This document shows positions 1 to 5,146 of a stretch of 7,774 nucleotides of DNA, piece by piece. Below the pieces are notes generated by a model that saw nothing but the letters and a program-made list of their open reading frames with translations, made no database searches and had not been told where the DNA came from. The translations under genes were made by a program, and so were the position numbers. The first letter of the stretch is position 1. Every line of letters starts with the position of its first letter. Source of the DNA: Streptomyces sp. NRRL F-4489. GTDB taxonomy: Bacteria > Actinomycetota > Actinomycetes > Streptomycetales > Streptomycetaceae. The DNA lies in the NCBI RefSeq assembly GCF_001509485.1, contig NZ_LLZI01000104.1, forward strand, positions 1 to 7,774. The letters are read 5' to 3'.

Positions 1-156
1 CAGCCAAGCGCAGCGGACCGGCGCCGCAGGCGCACAGGAAAGCCCCCCGCGGCGGGAGAGCCAACAACGTGGGAGGCCAGCCAAGCGCAGCGGACCGGCA
101 CCGCAGGCGCACACGAAACGCCCCCCGCGGCGGGAAAGCCGACAACGTGGGCAGGC
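1..156. repeat. Two tandem copies of a 77/79-bp palindrome-rich intergenic repeat
   Basis: Copy 1 is 1-77 and copy 2 is 78-156. They are near identical, differing by a few substitutions and two 1-bp insertions in copy 2. Each copy has the modules GCGCAGCGGA, then a CCGCAGGCGC core (part of GCGCC-GCA-GGCGC in copy 1), then a CCCGCGGCGGG-like stem, then an AACGTGGG end. The same modules recur in the same order at 5086-5146 and, inverted, at 4701-4780, so this is a dispersed family and not a local duplication only. Unlike those two copies, these lack the A/T run beside the stem and so are less likely to terminate transcription. The array may extend left of the window. Confidence 0.85.
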
Positions 157-176
157 AAACCGGGGACGGATAGGGT
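148..176 (+). promoter_or_regulatory. Candidate promoter of the DUF3311-symporter operon, possibly giving a leaderless mRNA
   Basis: TGGGCA at 148-153 and TAGGGT at 171-176 are separated by 17 bp. The -10 fits the actinobacterial TANNNT pattern well; the -35 is weak (4 of 6 matches to TTGACA). Only 8 nt separate the -10 from the GTG at 185, which would put the transcription start at or within a base or two of the start codon. No Shine-Dalgarno sequence precedes that GTG. Both facts suggest leaderless translation. The -35 lies inside the second repeat copy. Confidence 0.5.
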
Positions 177-184
177 TCGCCTAC

Positions 185-493
185 GTGCGAAACGAAGACC
201 CCCGAGGGCCGACCTCGGAATCCCGCAAGCGCCCCGCGCTTGCTTGGCTATTGCTGCCGTACGCGCTCTTCCTGGCCGCGCTGCCATTCGTCAACCGGGT
301 CACCCCGACCGTCCTCGGCCTGCCGTTCCTCTTCTTCTGGATGCTGCTGGCGACCCTGCTGACCCCGGCAGCCGTCTGGCTGGCCCGCCGCGGCGACCTG
401 CGCCGGGGGTACGGGCGGAACGCCGGCCCGGCCGGCGGCGAACCGGCCGGCGGAGGGCCCGGCGGGGCCGGACTGGACGGGGGCCGCGGATGA
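185..493 (+). CDS. DUF3311 family small membrane protein
   Basis: This 102-residue protein has two predicted membrane helices, about residues 17-37 and 42-66. They are separated by a short turn and followed by a basic WLARRGDLRRGY segment and a Gly/Ala-rich tail. The GLPFLFFWMLL segment is the characteristic part of DUF3311 proteins, which are commonly encoded just before a sodium:solute symporter, as here. The stop overlaps the symporter start as ATGA (490-493), so the two are probably translationally coupled. By analogy with other small partners of SSS transporters it may help assemble or stabilise the transporter; that role is inference. The GTG at 185 was chosen because a TAGGGT -10 lies 8 nt upstream and no better start with a ribosome site is visible. 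The extreme N-terminus is the least certain part. Confidence 0.85.
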   Translation: MRNEDPRGPTSESRKRPALAWLLLPYALFLAALPFVNRVTPTVLGLPFLFFWMLLATLLTPAAVWLARRGDLRRGYGRNAGPAGGEPAGGGPGGAGLDGGRG

Positions 494-2019
494 ACGCCAC
501 CGTCGCCACCACCATCTTCGCCGCGTTCATGGTGCTGACCGTCGCCCTCGGCCTGCTGGCCATCCGGGGCCGGGGCTCCGGCGGCGGGCTCGCCGAGTGG
601 TCCGTGGGCGGCCGCAGCCTGGGGACCCTGTTCATCTGGGTGCTGATGGCCGGCGAGAGCTACACCAGCTTCAGCTACCTCGGCGCGGCCGGCTGGAGCT
701 ACAACTTCGGCGCGCCGGTGCTCTACGTCCTGGCGTACATGTCCTGCGGCTACGCGATCGGTTACGTCGTCGGCCCGATGCTGTGGGCCTACGCCCGCCG
801 GCACGGCCTGGTGTCCGTCACCGACATCGTGGCCCACCGCTACCGCCGCCCCTGGCTCGGCGCCGCCGTCGCCGTCCTCGCCACCGTCTGCCTGCTGCCG
901 TACATCCAGCTTCAGATCACCGGCATGGGCGTGGTCGTCTCGACCATCTCGTACGGCGCGATCAGCCTCAACTGGGCGTACTTCATCGGCTTCGCGGTCA
1001 CCACCGGCTTCGTGGTGGTCAGCGGGCTGCGCGGCAGCGCCTGGGTGTCGGTGCTGAAGGACATCCTGGTCATCGCCACCCTCGGCTTCCTCGCGGTCTA
1101 CGTCCCGCTGCACTACTTCGGCGGCTACGGCCCGTTCCTGCACCGGATCACCGCCGAGAAGCCGCAGTGGCTGACCTTCCCCGGCCACGCCTCCGGCGGG
1201 CTCGGCCAGACGTGGTTCATCACCACCACCCTGATCAACTCCCTGACCGTGGTGATCTTCCCGACGACCGTGGCCGGCTACCTCGGCGCCCGCAACGCCG
1301 ACGCGCTCCGCCGCAACGCGCTCTACCTGCCCTTCTACAACGTCCTGCTGTATGTGCCGATGCTGCTGGGCCTGGCGGCGCTGTTCGTCGTCCCCGGCCT
1401 GACCGGCGCCGGCTCCAACCTCGCGCTGTTCAAACTGGTCGTGGACTCCCTGCCGGCCTGGGCGGTCGGTGTGATCGGGGTCGCCGCGGCGCTCTCCTCG
1501 ATCGTGCCGATGGCGGTGTTCATGCTGGTCATCGGCACGATGTGGGGGCGCAGCGTGCTGGGCGCGGTGCCCCGCCTGGCGTCCCGCCAGAAACTCTGGT
1601 CGCAGCTGGTCGTGGTCGCCGCCGGCGCCCTCGCGCTGCTCCTGACCTACACCGCGCCCAACACCCTGGTCCGGCTCTCCCTCATCTCCTACGAGGGCAT
1701 GGCCCAACTGGTGCCGATGCTGCTGCTGGGGCTGGTGTGGCGGCGGCTGACGCTGTACGCGGCGGTGAGCGGCCTGGCCGCGGGCTTCACGCTGGTCTGC
1801 GTGCTGGTCTTCGGCGGCCACGACCCCGTCTGGGGCGTGAACGCCGGGATCGTCGGCCTGGCGGTGAACGTGCTGGTGGCCCTGGCGGTGACCTGGCTGG
1901 GCCCGCGCGACCGCGCCGACGACCGCCCGGACGCGGAGGTCCTGGCCCTGGACGACGAGTTCCCCCGGGCCGCCCCCACCGCCCCGGACGCCGACCGGGC
2001 GGGCAGCGCCCGCACGTAG
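490..2019 (+). CDS. Sodium:solute symporter family (SSS) permease
   Basis: The 509-residue protein is a polytopic inner-membrane transporter with about 12-13 hydrophobic segments from residue 5 to 470, and a hydrophilic acidic C-terminal tail (about 472-509). SSS hallmarks are visible. AEWSVGGRSLG (35-45) leads into the second helix, and GESYTSFSYLGAAG (55-68) follows. HGLVSVTDIVAHRY (105-118) is the conserved loop before a helix. AAALSSIVP (332-340) holds the paired serines S336/S337, equivalent to the Na2 sodium ligands of helix 8 in PutP-like transporters. The closest groups I recognise are actinobacterial monocarboxylate/amino-acid type symporters paired with DUF3311; the solute cannot be read from sequence. 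The ATG at 490 overlaps the upstream stop and lacks a strong ribosome site, so coupling is likely. An in-frame extension back to 244 runs through the DUF3311 gene and was rejected. Confidence 0.93.
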   Translation: MNATVATTIFAAFMVLTVALGLLAIRGRGSGGGLAEWSVGGRSLGTLFIWVLMAGESYTSFSYLGAAGWSYNFGAPVLYVLAYMSCGYAIGYVVGPMLWAYARRHGLVSVTDIVAHRYRRPWLGAAVAVLATVCLLPYIQLQITGMGVVVSTISYGAISLNWAYFIGFAVTTGFVVVSGLRGSAWVSVLKDILVIATLGFLAVYVPLHYFGGYGPFLHRITAEKPQWLTFPGHASGGLGQTWFITTTLINSLTVVIFPTTVAGYLGARNADALRRNALYLPFYNVLLYVPMLLGLAALFVVPGLTGAGSNLALFKLVVDSLPAWAVGVIGVAAALSSIVPMAVFMLVIGTMWGRSVLGAVPRLASRQKLWSQLVVVAAGALALLLTYTAPNTLVRLSLISYEGMAQLVPMLLLGLVWRRLTLYAAVSGLAAGFTLVCVLVFGGHDPVWGVNAGIVGLAVNVLVALAVTWLGPRDRADDRPDAEVLALDDEFPRAAPTAPDADRAGSART

Positions 2020-2041
2020 CGCGCCCGGCCGCAAAGTTCCC

Positions 2042-2083
2042 GCCGCCCGCGAATTCACTACACAGAGTGATTTCGCGGGCGGC
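2042..2083 (+). terminator. Hairpin terminator after the symporter gene
   Basis: An 18-bp inverted repeat (2042-2059 with 2066-2083, one mismatch) encloses a 6-nt loop, ACACAG, beginning 22 nt after the symporter stop. The lower stem is all G/C (GCCGCCCGCG) and the upper part reads TTCACT/AGTGAT. No T-run follows, which is common for streptomycete terminators. Because it also sits upstream of the next transcription unit, the TCACT-N6-AGTGA core could instead be an operator for a dimeric regulator. Confidence 0.7.
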
Positions 2084-2143
2084 CCACCCGCCCCGCGACG
2101 CGGAGCCGCTACTCTTGAGTCACTACCGAACGCAAGATCGATA

Positions 2144-2191
2144 GGACGACTGACCGGACGACTGACCGGGTGACCGATCGGACGACTTATC
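2144..2191 (+). repeat. Four 12-bp tandem repeats in the leader of the DUF6412-yidC unit
   Basis: Units are 2144-2155 and 2156-2167 (both GGACGACTGACC), 2168-2179 (GGGTGACCGATC) and 2180-2191 (GGACGACTTATC). The first two are identical, the third is diverged, and the fourth returns to GGACGACT. They lie between the symporter terminator and the start codon at 2253. TTGAGT at 2115-2120 may be a -35, but I see no convincing -10 at normal spacing, so no promoter is called. The array could be a regulator-binding site or leader element. Confidence 0.7.
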
Positions 2192-2252
2192 GGGCGCGCG
2201 GCCTCACTTGGCACGCACCGGGAGCACGGAGAGGGAGGGGGACACCGGAGAG

Positions 2253-2558
2253 ATGTACCGCATCGCCGACGCCTGGCGGCTCTACACCACCGCCCTGTTC
2301 CTGCTCCTCGCCGGGCTGCTGCTCGCCCAGACCGGGCTGACCACGACGCTGGCCGCCGCCGCGACCACCGCCGCGGTGCTGCTGCTGTGCAGCGCCCTCG
2401 CGCTGGCCGCCGCCGCCCGCCCCGTCCCACCGGGCCGCATACGCACGGCCATCCGCGACCGCGAGCGCCGTACGGCCTTCCTGCCGCAGCGCGACCCCGA
2501 CGCCGCCGGGCGCCCGCGTCCGCGAGCACCGGGCCGCGCCCTCCCGGCGGCCGCGTAG
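2253..2558 (+). CDS. DUF6412-like small membrane protein
   Basis: This 101-residue protein has two hydrophobic helices, about residues 12-27 and 32-55. A basic cytoplasmic-looking tail follows with the segment RRTAFLPQRDPDAAGRPRPR (72-91). That tail is the part I recognise from the actinobacterial DUF6412 family, commonly encoded directly before a YidC/Oxa1 insertase, as here. Its function is unknown; the pairing suggests a role in membrane-protein insertion or insertase regulation. The ATG at 2253 is preferred: the hydrophobic helix follows within a dozen residues, and GGAG (2247-2250, very close) and GGGAGG (2233-2238, rather far) precede it. A TTG at 2208 would only add 15 hydrophilic residues. 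The gene lies 181 bp before the yidC start, in a G/C-rich gap with no other recognisable signal apart from the yidC ribosome site. Confidence 0.82.
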   Translation: MYRIADAWRLYTTALFLLLAGLLLAQTGLTTTLAAAATTAAVLLLCSALALAAAARPVPPGRIRTAIRDRERRTAFLPQRDPDAAGRPRPRAPGRALPAAA

Positions 2559-2739
2559 CCGCTCCGGCGCCCGTTCCTCCGCACCGCCCGGCCAACTGGC
2601 CCGGCGGCCTCGGAGGCACCCCTGGCACACCGGGCCTGGCCGGCCCGATCCGCCACCCCCGTTCCGCCGGCGCGCGTTCGCGCGGCTCGTCACGCCGTCT
2701 CCACCTTCCGGCACGACGAGACCCGTGGAGGGCTCACCC

Positions 2740-3690
2740 ATGTCCGTTTTCGGCATCCTCGGCGACGCGCTGGCGCGCGGCGCCCACGCCATCGAACCGC
2801 TCTTCGGCAGCGCGGCCACCGCCGCCGCCATCGTCCTGTTCACCCTCGGCGTCCGCGCCGCCCTGCACCCGCTCGCCCGGGCGGCGGCCCGCGGGGAGAA
2901 GGCCCGCGCCGCCCTCGCCCCGCAGGTCGCCGCCCTCCAGCGCACGTACCGCGGCGACCGCGAACGCCTCCAGCAGGCGATGGCCGACCTCTACGCCAAG
3001 AACGGCTCCTCGCCGCTGGCCGGCTGCCTGCCGACCCTCCTCCAACTGCCCGTCTTCTTCGTGATGTACCACCTCTTCTCCCGCGGCGACGGCCCGCTCG
3101 CCGGTCACACGCTGCTGGCCGCGCCGCTCGGCGGCACCTGGCGCCAGGCGCTCGCCGACGGCGGGGTGTTCGGGGCCCAGGGCCTGGTCTACCTCGCGCT
3201 GTTCGTCCTGATCGCCGCGGTCGCCACCTGGAACTACCGCCGCGCCCGCGCCGCGGCGGCCGCCGCCCCGGCCCCCACCGAGGGGGCGATGCCCGGTATG
3301 GGCGCGATGAGCAAGCTGATGCCGCTGCTGTCCTTCGGCATGCTGATCACCGTGGCGGTGGTCCCGCTCGCGGCCGGCCTCTACACGGTCACGACCACGA
3401 TCTGGACCGCCTGCGAACGGGCGCTGCTGCACCGCGACAAGCCCCAGCCGGCGCCCCAGCCGGCACCGCAGTCGGCGCCGAAGCCGCGGCCTGACGCGCA
3501 GCAGTCGTCCGCGCCGCGGGCTCAGCAGCCGCCCGCCGGGCGCCGGGGCGGGCCCAAGACGCGGGCGGCGCGGCAGAAGGCGGCGCGGGCGCGGGCCAAC
3601 AGCGCCGCCCGGACGGCCCCGTCCGGCGCACCGTCCGCCCCGCAGGACCGTGGCAACGGCCCCGCCCCGATCGTTACTACCCCTCAGTAA
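2740..3690 (+). CDS. yidC: YidC/Oxa1 family membrane protein insertase (short paralogue)
   Basis: The 316-residue product inserts and folds inner-membrane proteins, alone or with SecYEG. Helix 1 (about 24-45) carries the groove arginine R39 in VRAALHPL, matching the conserved functional Arg of YidC/SpoIIIJ. Residues 50-90 form the charged helical cytoplasmic hairpin. SSPLAGCLPTLLQLPVFFVMY (about 90-110) is the family signature (CLPxLLQxPVF). Further helices lie at about 148-165, 192-205 and 207-225. The tail (about 232-316) is Pro/Gln/Ala-rich, then strongly basic (RRGGPKTRAARQKAARARA), probably for ribosome contact. There is no large periplasmic domain, as in Gram-positive YidC. It is shorter than the usual housekeeping copy beside rpmH/rnpA and is probably a second paralogue. 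GGAGGG at 2727-2732 sets the ATG start with a 7-nt spacer; a GTG at 2725 would lie on that ribosome site. Confidence 0.94.
   Translation: MSVFGILGDALARGAHAIEPLFGSAATAAAIVLFTLGVRAALHPLARAAARGEKARAALAPQVAALQRTYRGDRERLQQAMADLYAKNGSSPLAGCLPTLLQLPVFFVMYHLFSRGDGPLAGHTLLAAPLGGTWRQALADGGVFGAQGLVYLALFVLIAAVATWNYRRARAAAAAAPAPTEGAMPGMGAMSKLMPLLSFGMLITVAVVPLAAGLYTVTTTIWTACERALLHRDKPQPAPQPAPQSAPKPRPDAQQSSAPRAQQPPAGRRGGPKTRAARQKAARARANSAARTAPSGAPSAPQDRGNGPAPIVTTPQ
3442..3489 (+). repeat. Four in-frame 12-bp repeats coding a Pro-Gln-Ala linker in YidC
   Basis: Units at 3442-3453, 3454-3465, 3466-3477 and 3478-3489 derive from CCCCAGCCGGCG and encode PQPA, PQPA, PQSA and PKPR (residues 235-250). They extend the linker between the last helix and the basic tail. 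The period is a multiple of three, so copy-number changes would keep the frame. Confidence 0.8.
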
Positions 3691-3691
3691 C

Positions 3692-3733
3692 GGTCCAGTC
3701 CGTGAACGGGGTCTTGCGGACTGGACCCCGTTC
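3692..3733 (+). terminator. Two mutually exclusive hairpins after yidC
   Basis: Hairpin A pairs GGTCCAGTCCG (3692-3702) with CGGACTGGACC (3717-3727): 11 bp, perfect, 14-nt loop, starting 2 nt after the yidC stop. Hairpin B pairs GAACGGGGTC (3704-3713) with GACCCCGTTC (3724-3733): 10 bp, perfect, 10-nt loop. The right arms share 3724-3727, and the left arm of B is in the loop of A, so both cannot form in full. The simplest reading is a terminator for the yidC unit. The overlap also resembles an attenuator ahead of the hydrolase gene. No long T-run follows. Confidence 0.75.
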
Positions 3734-3779
3734 TTGGACGATCGGCCAAATCGCTCGATGGCCGTCCCCCATCGGCCGG

Positions 3780-3799
3780 CCTGGAAGACCGCTTCCAGG
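3780..3799 (+). promoter_or_regulatory. Perfect 8-bp hairpin in the leader of the hydrolase gene
   Basis: CCTGGAAG (3780-3787) pairs with CTTCCAGG (3792-3799) around the 4-nt loop ACCG. It ends 17 nt before the ribosome site GGGAG (3817-3821), which has an 8-nt spacer to the ATG at 3830. It could be an mRNA leader hairpin or a dyad operator. I saw no clear promoter in 3734-3829; TTGGAC at 3734-3739 resembles a -35 but lacks a good -10 at normal spacing. Confidence 0.55.
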
Positions 3800-3829
3800 A
3801 CCGACCCTTCGACCACGGGAGTTGTAACG

Positions 3830-4687
3830 ATGAAGCTGCTGCGTGTCGGAACGGTGGGGGCGGAACGCCCGGCGCTGCTCGACGGATCCGGCGTGCTCCG
3901 GGACCTGTCGGGCCTGGTCCCGGACATCGACGGCGCACTGCTCGCGGACGACACCGCGCTGGCCCGCATCCGGGCCGCCGAGGCCGCCGGCGAACTCCCC
4001 GCACTGGACGCCGACGGGCTGCGCATCGGCCCGCCCGTCGGCCGCATAGGCAAGGTCGTGTGCATCGGGCTGAACTACCACGACCACGCCCGGGAGACCG
4101 GCGCGGCCACCCCCGAGGAACCGATCATCTTCCTCAAAGCCCCGGACACCGTCGTCGGCCCCGATGACACGGTCCTCATCCCGCGCGGCAGCGAGAAGAC
4201 CGACTGGGAGGTCGAACTCGCCGTCGTCATCGGCCGCACCGCCCGCTACCTGGAGACCGACGAGCAGGCCCTGGCGGCGGTGGCCGGCTACGCGGTGGCC
4301 CACGACGTGTCCGAGCGCGCCTTCCAGATCGAACGCGGCGGCCAGTGGGACAAGGGCAAGAACTGCGAGACGTTCAACCCGCTGGGCCCCTGGCTCGTCA
4401 CCGCCGACGAGGTCCCGGACCCCCAGGCCCTGGGCATCCGGCTCTGGGTCAACGGCGAACTGAAGCAGAAGGGTTCGACCGCCGACCAGATCTTCCCCGT
4501 CGCGGAAGTCGTCCGCTACGTAAGCCAGTTCATGACGCTGTACCCCGGCGACGTCATCAACACCGGCACACCGGCGGGGGTGGCCATGGGCCAGCCCGAC
4601 CCCAAGCCGTATCTTCGGGCCGGCGACGTGGTGGAGCTTGAGGTTGACGGCCTGGGCCGTCAATCCCAGACCTTGCGGTCTGCCTGA
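3830..4687 (+). CDS. Fumarylacetoacetate hydrolase (FAH) family protein
   Basis: The 285-residue soluble enzyme belongs to the metal-dependent FAH/COG0179 superfamily, which cleaves or isomerises 2-oxo-acid and acylpyruvate-type substrates. An N-terminal cap of about 70 residues precedes the catalytic mixed-beta-roll domain. VVCIGLNYHDHARE (76-89) holds the conserved Asn-Tyr and the catalytic-loop His86. FLKAPDTVVGPDD (101-113) is typical. WEVELAVVIG (126-135) with E127 and E129, plus D159 in HDVSER, form the divalent metal site. KGKNCETFNPLGPW (175-188) and NTGTPAGVAMG (244-254) are the substrate-side motifs. This subgroup is often annotated ureidoglycolate lyase, 2,4-diketo-3-deoxy-L-fuconate hydrolase or 5-oxopent-3-ene-1,2,5-tricarboxylate decarboxylase; neighbours do not decide between them. 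The ATG has GGGAG upstream. Length and motifs are complete, with no sign of decay. Confidence 0.93.
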   Translation: MKLLRVGTVGAERPALLDGSGVLRDLSGLVPDIDGALLADDTALARIRAAEAAGELPALDADGLRIGPPVGRIGKVVCIGLNYHDHARETGAATPEEPIIFLKAPDTVVGPDDTVLIPRGSEKTDWEVELAVVIGRTARYLETDEQALAAVAGYAVAHDVSERAFQIERGGQWDKGKNCETFNPLGPWLVTADEVPDPQALGIRLWVNGELKQKGSTADQIFPVAEVVRYVSQFMTLYPGDVINTGTPAGVAMGQPDPKPYLRAGDVVELEVDGLGRQSQTLRSA

Positions 4688-4700
4688 CCCGTTGCCGTTT

Positions 4701-4726
4701 GCCCCGCCGCGGGGCTTGCTGTTTTT
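4701..4726 (+). terminator. Intrinsic-like terminator of the hydrolase gene (repeat module)
   Basis: A 6-bp stem, GCCCCG (4701-4706) with CGGGGC (4710-4715), is followed by TTGCTGTTTTT (4716-4726), 13 nt after the stop codon. The layout is a classic stem plus U-tract, unusual in such G/C-rich DNA. The same arrangement with different stem bases sits downstream of the oppositely oriented gene (5104-5127 on the minus strand). Confidence 0.65.
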
Positions 4727-4798
4727 CGCGCCTGCGGCGCGTGGGCTTGCGCCTGCGGCGCAATGGGTTTCCGCTGCGCGGGGCTTTCGGGGTGCGGT

Positions 4799-4869
4799 GA
4801 CGGGTCTCCGGGGGTGGTGTGTCGGACTGCTTCGCTTTACGTCCGACACACCACCCCCGGAGACCCGTC
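4799..4869. terminator. Perfect 29-bp inverted repeat, probable bidirectional terminator
   Basis: Positions 4799-4827 and 4841-4869 are exact reverse complements over 29 bp, around a 13-nt loop, TGCTTCGCTTTAC. The stem would be very stable in RNA from either strand. It lies between convergent genes, about 110 nt past the hydrolase stop, which fits a backstop terminator. Short open frames crossing it are by-products of the repeat. Confidence 0.7.
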
Positions 4870-4877
4870 CCCTCCCG

Positions 4878-5021
4878 TGGGGGGTCATGAATACGGCCGG
4901 TGGGGCCTGACGTAGGTGGGTCAGCGCGAGTCGTGTGTTGAGGGTGAGCGCCCAGCAACCGATGACGAGCCGCACCGGCCCACCGGGACCGGCCCCAACG
5001 GACAGGGAAATCCACCCCCCT
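4878..5021. other. Unique spacer between repeat copies A and B
   Basis: This part of the 459-bp gap between convergent genes carries no convincing gene. Short open frames pass through it on both strands, but none has a ribosome site, streptomycete-like codon pattern or recognisable protein motif. I see no inverted repeat comparable to those on either side. Confidence 0.5.
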
Positions 5022-5139
5022 CGGGAGGGGACGGGTCTGCGGGGTGGGGGTGTGCCGGACGTAAAGCGAAGCAGTCGAAGCTCAACGCGCCGCAGGCGCG
5101 AAGAAAAACAGCAACCCGCGCGGCGGGAAAGCCAGCTAC
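5022..5139 (+). repeat. Modular intergenic repeat, copy B (internally deleted)
   Basis: This is an inverted relative of copy A. The 17 nt at 5022-5038 are the exact reverse complement of 4861-4877, and the 20 nt at 5057-5076 are the exact reverse complement of 4825-4844. After the loop sequence, the second hairpin arm is missing and the copy jumps to a GCGCCGCAGGCGC palindrome (5087-5099), an A-run (5104-5108) and a stem (5115-5127). It therefore cannot form the long hairpin. Its end abuts the oxidoreductase stop, as copy A abuts the hydrolase stop. Confidence 0.8.
5104..5127 (-). terminator. Intrinsic-like terminator of the oxidoreductase gene (repeat module)
   Basis: On the minus strand a 5-bp stem, CCCGC (5127-5123) with GCGGG (5119-5115), is followed by TTGCTG and a run of five T (5108-5104), about 20 nt beyond the stop codon. 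It is the counterpart of the module at 4701-4726. The innermost stem pair is swapped (G-C there, C-G here), so pairing is kept although bases differ. Confidence 0.6.
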
Positions 5140-5146
5140 GTGGGGC

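Larger units (their letters stand above)
4701..4877 (-). repeat. Modular intergenic repeat, copy A (inverted relative to copy B)
   Basis: Read on the minus strand, the order is CGGGAGGGGACGGGTCT, then a long hairpin, then GCGCAGCGGA, then two GCGCCGCAGGCGC palindromes (plus-strand 4728-4740 and 4749-4761), then the A-run and stem. The A-run through a GCGCCGCAGGCGC palindrome matches copy B closely; the GCGCAGCGGA and palindrome modules match the tandem units at 1-156. Copy A is the fullest version in the window: copy B lacks the second hairpin arm and one palindrome. Confidence 0.8.

Noticed and set aside
2115..2143. Promoter with TTGAGT as -35 for the DUF6412-yidC unit
   Set aside because: No TANNNT-like -10 falls at 16-19 bp spacing, so it is mentioned only as a possibility.
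181..2628. Long open frame on the minus strand opposite the symporter and DUF6412 genes (815 codons)
   Set aside because: Its product is a low-complexity Arg/Ala/Gly/Pro/Gln-rich string with no family motif, antisense to two well-supported genes. Such frames are common in G/C-rich DNA because stop codons are rare.
3692..3733. H-type pseudoknot made from hairpins A and B together
   Set aside because: It would need a zero-length loop to cross a 7-bp stem, which is sterically unlikely. Alternative hairpins are the better reading.
4638..4910. Small plus-strand frame across the 29-bp inverted repeat
   Set aside because: It overlaps the hydrolase 3' end and encodes translated repeat modules. It lacks a ribosome site and a coherent protein pattern.
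4701..5139. Insertion sequence or IS remnant between the convergent genes
   Set aside because: No transposase coding or target duplication is seen. The inverted copies are internally different and made of short palindromic modules.
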